64,000 bases of DNA from assembly GCF_001522545.3 (NCBI RefSeq), contig NC_031776.1:26919634-26983633 (forward strand), given 5' to 3'. Origin of the DNA: Parus major. Lineage: Eukaryota > Chordata > Aves > Passeriformes > Paridae. The position numbers were made by a program, and so were the translations under genes. Position 1 is the first letter of the stretch; each line of letters starts with the position of its first letter. This document shows, one piece after another, positions 59,573 to 64,000 of this stretch. The notes under the pieces were generated by a model that was not told where the DNA came from, searched no databases, and saw nothing but the letters and a program-made list of their open reading frames with translations.

Positions 59573-59872
59573 GGAGAGAAGAGAAGAGAAGAGAANNNNN
59601 NNNNNNNNNNNNNNNNNNNNNNNNNNNNNNNNNNNNNNNNNNNNNNNNNNNNNNNNNNNNNNNNNNNNNNNNNNNNNNNNNNNNNNNNNNNNNNNNNNNN
59701 NNNNNNNNNNNNNNNNNNNNNNNNNNNNNNNNNNNNNNNNNNNNNNNNNNNNNNNNNNNNNNNNNNNNNNNNNNNGAAGAGAAGAGAAGAGAAGAGAAGA
59801 GAAGAGAAGAGAAGAGAAGAGAAGAGAAGAGAAGAGAAGAGAAGAGAAGAGAAGAGAAGAGAAGAGAAGAGA
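59573..59872. repeat. (GAAGA)n pentanucleotide array with a 180-base assembly gap
   Basis: Perfect AGAGA/GAAGA pentamers flank a run of N at 59596-59775: 23 bases on the left and 97 on the right. One strand is purely purine, so the array can form triplex (H-DNA) and is hard to sequence, which explains the gap. True length is unknown. Frames of repeated EEKRR or SLLFS across it are artefacts. Confidence 0.97.
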
Positions 59873-62666
59873 CCATAGCCAGTTGAAATGCTATGGAGGA
59901 TTACAAGCAGACTCAAATACAATATCTTGAAGATTCCTTGTTGTAGGAAACACCTGAAATGCTTCCTCTTGGAGAGGAGGCTAAAAGTATTCCTTGTATC
60001 TCTTCTGATTTTACCTTACTACGAGCATGGTAGGAGAGAAACAGTGAAAAAATAATAACAATATTACTGGCATCAAGGATTAAAAAACAGCAACTGAATT
60101 TTTAGGGAAAAAGTACATATTATTTGTGTCTCATTGTGTCTCACAAGCTGGTCAGTAAGCTTACTTGTAACAAGTCTGGGGAGGGTAACTTAAAAGAGAG
60201 GGGTTGGTTGATGGACCAACAGTGAATATGAATCCAGATTATCCAAACTCATCAATCCTAATTCTTTGTATAGAGAAATTTCTGCACAGCCCCTCTCTCG
60301 GTGTAAAAGCTCAAGAAAATCAATCAATATATTACTTTTGTTATTTGCCACACACATTCCTCCCAGTTGTGCCTGCCCTGGTCCCCTTGGTTATGTTGCT
60401 TAATGCCTACTCACATACGAGCCCAACACACATTTCTCTGGAGATTTATTCTCCTCTGTATCTCACCGTGGCACCAAGAATATAAATTGATCCAATTTGC
60501 CACCTGTCAGGACTCTGGACTCAAAAGCAAAGAGCGCTGAGGTATGAAATGGATGGATACTGACCGTGATAAAACAGTTCAGATTATCAGAATTACTTCA
60601 TCCCTTAAAGATAATGACTCCAACAACATCCTACCCTTTGGCAGAGGAACTCAACACATGAATAATAATTACCACCCTCAGTTCTGCACTGAAGTTATGG
60701 TTGTATCTGACTCTTCTCAACTTGTGAGAACCCAGACAATCCCACCCCAGGTAGAGATCTGCAGAATGGCAGTCACATCCTCTTTATGCCGTGACAGAAC
60801 AAGTCACCGGCTTGTACACTGAGCTATCAGCAGAGCTGCTGGTACCACAGATCCCTAGCGCCTCTGGTTTCTCTGTACCAGTGCTGACAGATGCAACTGC
60901 TGTTGATCTATCAGTGAGCTCTCCACCTTCAAGAAGTCCTCATCAGAAAGACAAAACCTTTTAAACATCCATCTTTCTCAATTTGCCAGGCACACTGAGA
61001 GGAGAGCACGAAGCAGTGCTAACTGACTGGAGAGCAGATGAACACTGTAACATTGTGCTGCACAGGCACCACAGTCAATTCCTGCAGCAGACACTCATTT
61101 GATCAAAAGTGATTCTGCTGGCAATTTACTTTTCTTGATCCCACTGAAAAAGAGTTTTAATCTCTGTTTTAAACTTGACTTCTACTTGCTGCCCTGAGGA
61201 ATATCAAGGCCAGATAAATGATTTTCAAAGACAAGACAGTTTCTTTTCTTCCAGATTCAGAAAATGATTTTGTCTTGATAAATAATACAGGCTTTAGTCG
61301 TTTAACTTAACTCTGAGTTACAAAGCACCTCTGCTCTCTCCAGGTAACCAAGGACACATGCATTTTTAACACACCTGTCTCAAAATGAGTTTGCAGGGCA
61401 GGCAATCAAAAATCTACCCTGTAATCTGGATAATGAGATATAGAGCCATTAGAAACCACTCAACATGCAGCCCCATGCTGTCGCTTCCCCGATTAATTTT
61501 ATTAAGGATGGCTACATTGTAAAGAATTTCTCTGCTGTGGGGGGAAGAAAAGAAGTTCGCCAAAACTAGTATTTTTTATAGCTAAGTGTACTTCCAGAGC
61601 TTCACAAAACCTGAAACCTCACCAGAAAGTAGAGAAAAAGACCACTGGTTATTCCGCAGCATCAAAGCACAGATAATTTAAACAAAGAGTTTCCTCTGAA
61701 TGTGTATGATCTAACATTAATTTTGTCTTGACATTTCCTTTTCTTTCTCATTTCTAATTCCCTCCACACACCAAACTTTTCTCCACATTCTAACCACCAC
61801 TGCTATGGACACCACATCCCAGTGTTTCTATGTCATTCAACATCTCCACCATTTGGTTCCTGAGCAAGGCAAATAATCCAGCCCCACATCAAAACAACAG
61901 GTAGGAGCAATCTGAAAACTTCACAGGTTTCTGTAATGGAAGGCAGCAAGGAACAAGCAAGGTCTTATTGCCAAACAGCAAGGAAAATTAATGAGGCTTT
62001 CAAATGCCCAACTGGCAGCGATAGTGCGTTAAAAGAATGTAAAAGAAGGGAAAGGACCATCTGCCTGCCAACTATGAGCACTCTCTGCCTGGTGCTAAAA
62101 ACTCGACTGACTGCTGGGCTTGAAATTCAGGTATTAAAGTTTAAGAGATGTGTTCAAGACTTTTATGAAATGAATGTGATTTACACCAAAAGACATAGCC
62201 AGTGATGCTTCTTATCCTCTCTTACTTTTACTAGTCTTTTTCCTCTAAATGGATTTTCTGGATCTTTGACCACCAGTAAAATTTCAGGCTTCCAATAAAG
62301 GATTCTTTTTAAATTACAATGAATCATACAATATATGAAACAGGGCTTGATATGCAATTCCAGATTGCTTGGTCATTGAGCTGAAAAAAAGAAAACAGTA
62401 GCCTAATCATCAGGCTGAAGAAGGGCAAAGATAGCCTAAAAAGAAGTATTTCCTCTGAAACATTTCAGATTCATATCTGGTAAAGACAGAAGGAAAGGCT
62501 TCTCTAGGATTTGGTGGTAGCTGAGCCTGTCTTGAATATAAGCACTATTTGACACAACAGTGATTAGTCTTTGGTTTGTGAAGTTTTACAATAGTCCCTG
62601 CAATTGAGATTACCCCTACCTCAGAGCTGGGAAGACTGAAGTATCTAAGTTACATTTGCACCCATG
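59873..62666. other. non-genic stretch
   Basis: Unique sequence with frames of up to about 93 codons near 60.2-60.8 and 61.94-62.2 kb, none with recognisable domains. A possible decayed MIR-like fragment on the minus strand lies at about 62.58-62.66 kb. A short block at 61.43-61.53 kb (CCCCGATTAATTTTATTAAGG) has enhancer-like words. Confidence 0.65.
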
Positions 62667-62667
62667 T

Positions 62668-62702
<35 letters not shown>
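62667..62702. repeat. (CA)n microsatellite
   Basis: About 16 uninterrupted CA units, the purest dinucleotide repeat in the window and likely length-polymorphic. Confidence 0.97.
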
Positions 62703-62705
<3 letters not shown>

Positions 62706-63832
62706 TGCATTTGAGGACAGCAAGCTGTAGTAATCATGCACAAGCCTCCATTCAGAAGCTGTCCTGACTTATCAAGCAAAATCACTCTCCTAGGGCAATG
62801 AAATAACCAGGTGTTCACATATCAAAAATGGGAGTTAGTGGCTTTCCACTGCATGAACTCATCTTGTTCCAAGCCTGTAGTTTTCAAAGGTATCCGAAGC
62901 AACAGAGTTATGCCGAGCCCGTAAGATGCACAAGTTGGTTTAACAAAGGACATGCTGGAGTTGGAGCTGAGCATTAAGCAGTGGCACTAGAAGACACACA
63001 TCTCTATAGTGAAACTCGCAGTAGCATTAAACTGCAGTTTATAAGAATGAAGCTTACTGACCCCTCACATAAAGTATGGTAGCAACAGAGCCATCAACAA
63101 ATACTGGAAAAGTATAAAAATCTAGAAAGAGTTAACTGGGGGAATGGGCAAAAAATTAAGGAAAGCTTAGGCTGACTGTCAGACAGAGTTCACTACTGGC
63201 CAATTATATGCCTTCCCCAGGGAAGCAATAGGTGCTCAGTTATTTAAAACCAACAGGAGAGAATGCATTGTAGGGAACAATCCCACATTAGTAAGAGATA
63301 AAGCAGATAGGCTGTCAGTCTTTTCCAATTCTAGTTAGCTTATGATTTACTAATAATTCTTCTTTGGGCTAAAAGGTTAAGATCCCCACTATTCTTACTG
63401 GTCTCCATAAATGCACATTACCCAACAGACAGAGAGTAAAATTTCTCCCTGTACAACGTGCTGTACAGTCACCTTGCAATTACTGAAATATCATGCAGTG
63501 AAGCCTTATCACTACAGAGATTTTACTTGCCAAATGATGGTGAGGATCACTTTAACTAGAATTCCCTGCACTTTGCAAAACAACAGAGCAGTTACACCTT
63601 GTCTCTTTGAGTCTGAGTGTGCCTGGAAGTTATGCCTGGGTGAAGAAAACAGGTTGTGATTAAGATCTACTGAGATACCTGGAGCAATTCCGGGCTCTGG
63701 CTACAAACACTGTCTGCATTCCTAGCAGCTGTAACGCACTTTCAGCTCAGGTTCCAAACTTCAACACACCTTGCATCTGCCCTAGACTAGGTGGACTAAG
63801 AGCCCACGCACATCTCACACTGCTCCCGGAAG
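62703..63832. other. non-genic stretch
   Basis: Unique DNA. One plus-strand frame of about 82 codons at 63.41-63.66 kb has no recognisable motif. No repeats. Confidence 0.65.
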
Positions 63833-63922
63833 ATGACACAAGACAAAGTGAGTAGCTTTATGTGCAGACAGGACAAAAGATATGCCAAGAGCTGGAAGCG
63901 CTGGAGAAGCCAGTTATTTCAG
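63833..63922 (+). other. candidate first coding exon (30 codons) with strong splice donor
   Basis: An ATG at 63833 with A at -3 opens 30 codons beginning MTQDKVSSFMCRQDKRYAK and ending SQLFQ, then meets a near-consensus donor CAG/GTAAGA (GT at 63923-63924). The exon would end in phase 0. The peptide is basic and unrecognised. No CpG-rich promoter or TATA box is evident just upstream. Any next exon would lie beyond the window. It could equally be a pseudo-exon. Confidence 0.2.
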
Positions 63923-64000
63923 GTAAGAAGCAAGGGGAGACATTTAGAAAAGGAAGTTTCCCCATCTGTGGAAAACAAAGAAACTTGTCACTCTAGAACT
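63923..64000. other. window end, possible intron start
   Basis: Only 78 bases remain after the candidate donor. They are purine-rich and unremarkable. Confidence 0.5.

Noticed and set aside
59491..59922. Frames rich in SLLFS or EEKRR repeats across the gap
   Set aside because: Translations of the GAAGA microsatellite and N bases, not proteins.
62580..62665. Possible MIR-like fragment, minus strand
   Set aside because: Weak word matches next to a CA repeat, with no extended collinearity.
1..64000. tRNA, rRNA, CRISPR array, intact LTR or LINE, nuclear mitochondrial copy, viral insertion
   Set aside because: Looked for the usual signatures (tRNA B-box GGTTCGAATCC, regular direct repeats with spacers, LTR ends, reverse-transcriptase motifs, mitochondrial gene words) and found none.

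Overview
The window reads as about 64 kb of non-coding vertebrate nuclear DNA, most likely from a bird. This is an inference from three things: AT-leaning composition (roughly 40% G+C by eye), almost no recognisable young transposons (no Alu, L1 or B1/B2-like sequence and no clear CR1 3' end), and a scatter of old, decayed MIR/CORE-SINE-like and palindromic fragments of the kind seen in sauropsid genomes. A mammalian window of this size would carry many interspersed repeats. No bacterial or viral gene organisation is visible. Open reading frames are short (longest about 147 codons), fall on both strands, overlap one another, and match no protein family I recognise. I treat nearly all of them as chance.

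Layout. 1-36.5 kb: non-genic sequence with small repeats, MIR-like relics (6.5, 9.9, 27.0, 28.2, 32.8 kb), a TA microsatellite (8.4 kb), a degenerate TATG tract (14.5 kb), one minus-strand exon-like block (20.7-21.0 kb) and a small GC-rich, CpG-retaining patch (31.2-31.4 kb). 36.6-37.0 kb: a TAAT-rich block that looks like a developmental enhancer, followed by a well-preserved MIR-like element and a palindromic relic. 42-56 kb: four plus-strand exon-like blocks bounded by splice consensus (42329-42423, 44251-44335, 50445-50576, 56119-56217). Their reading phases happen to be mutually compatible, and the last ends in a stop overlapping an AATAAA signal. This is the best hint of an unannotated transcript, but I recognise no protein and it may be a lncRNA or chance. 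Old palindromic relics concentrate between 46 and 57 kb. 59.6-59.9 kb: a purine-only GAAGA pentanucleotide array interrupted by 180 N. 60-64 kb: non-genic, with a CA repeat at 62.7 kb and a possible 5' coding exon with a strong splice donor at 63.8-63.9 kb.

No complete gene, rRNA, tRNA, CRISPR array, intact mobile element or viral insertion could be supported. The window is best described as a gene desert or very large intron that may host regulatory elements. I found no exciting new system and do not claim one.
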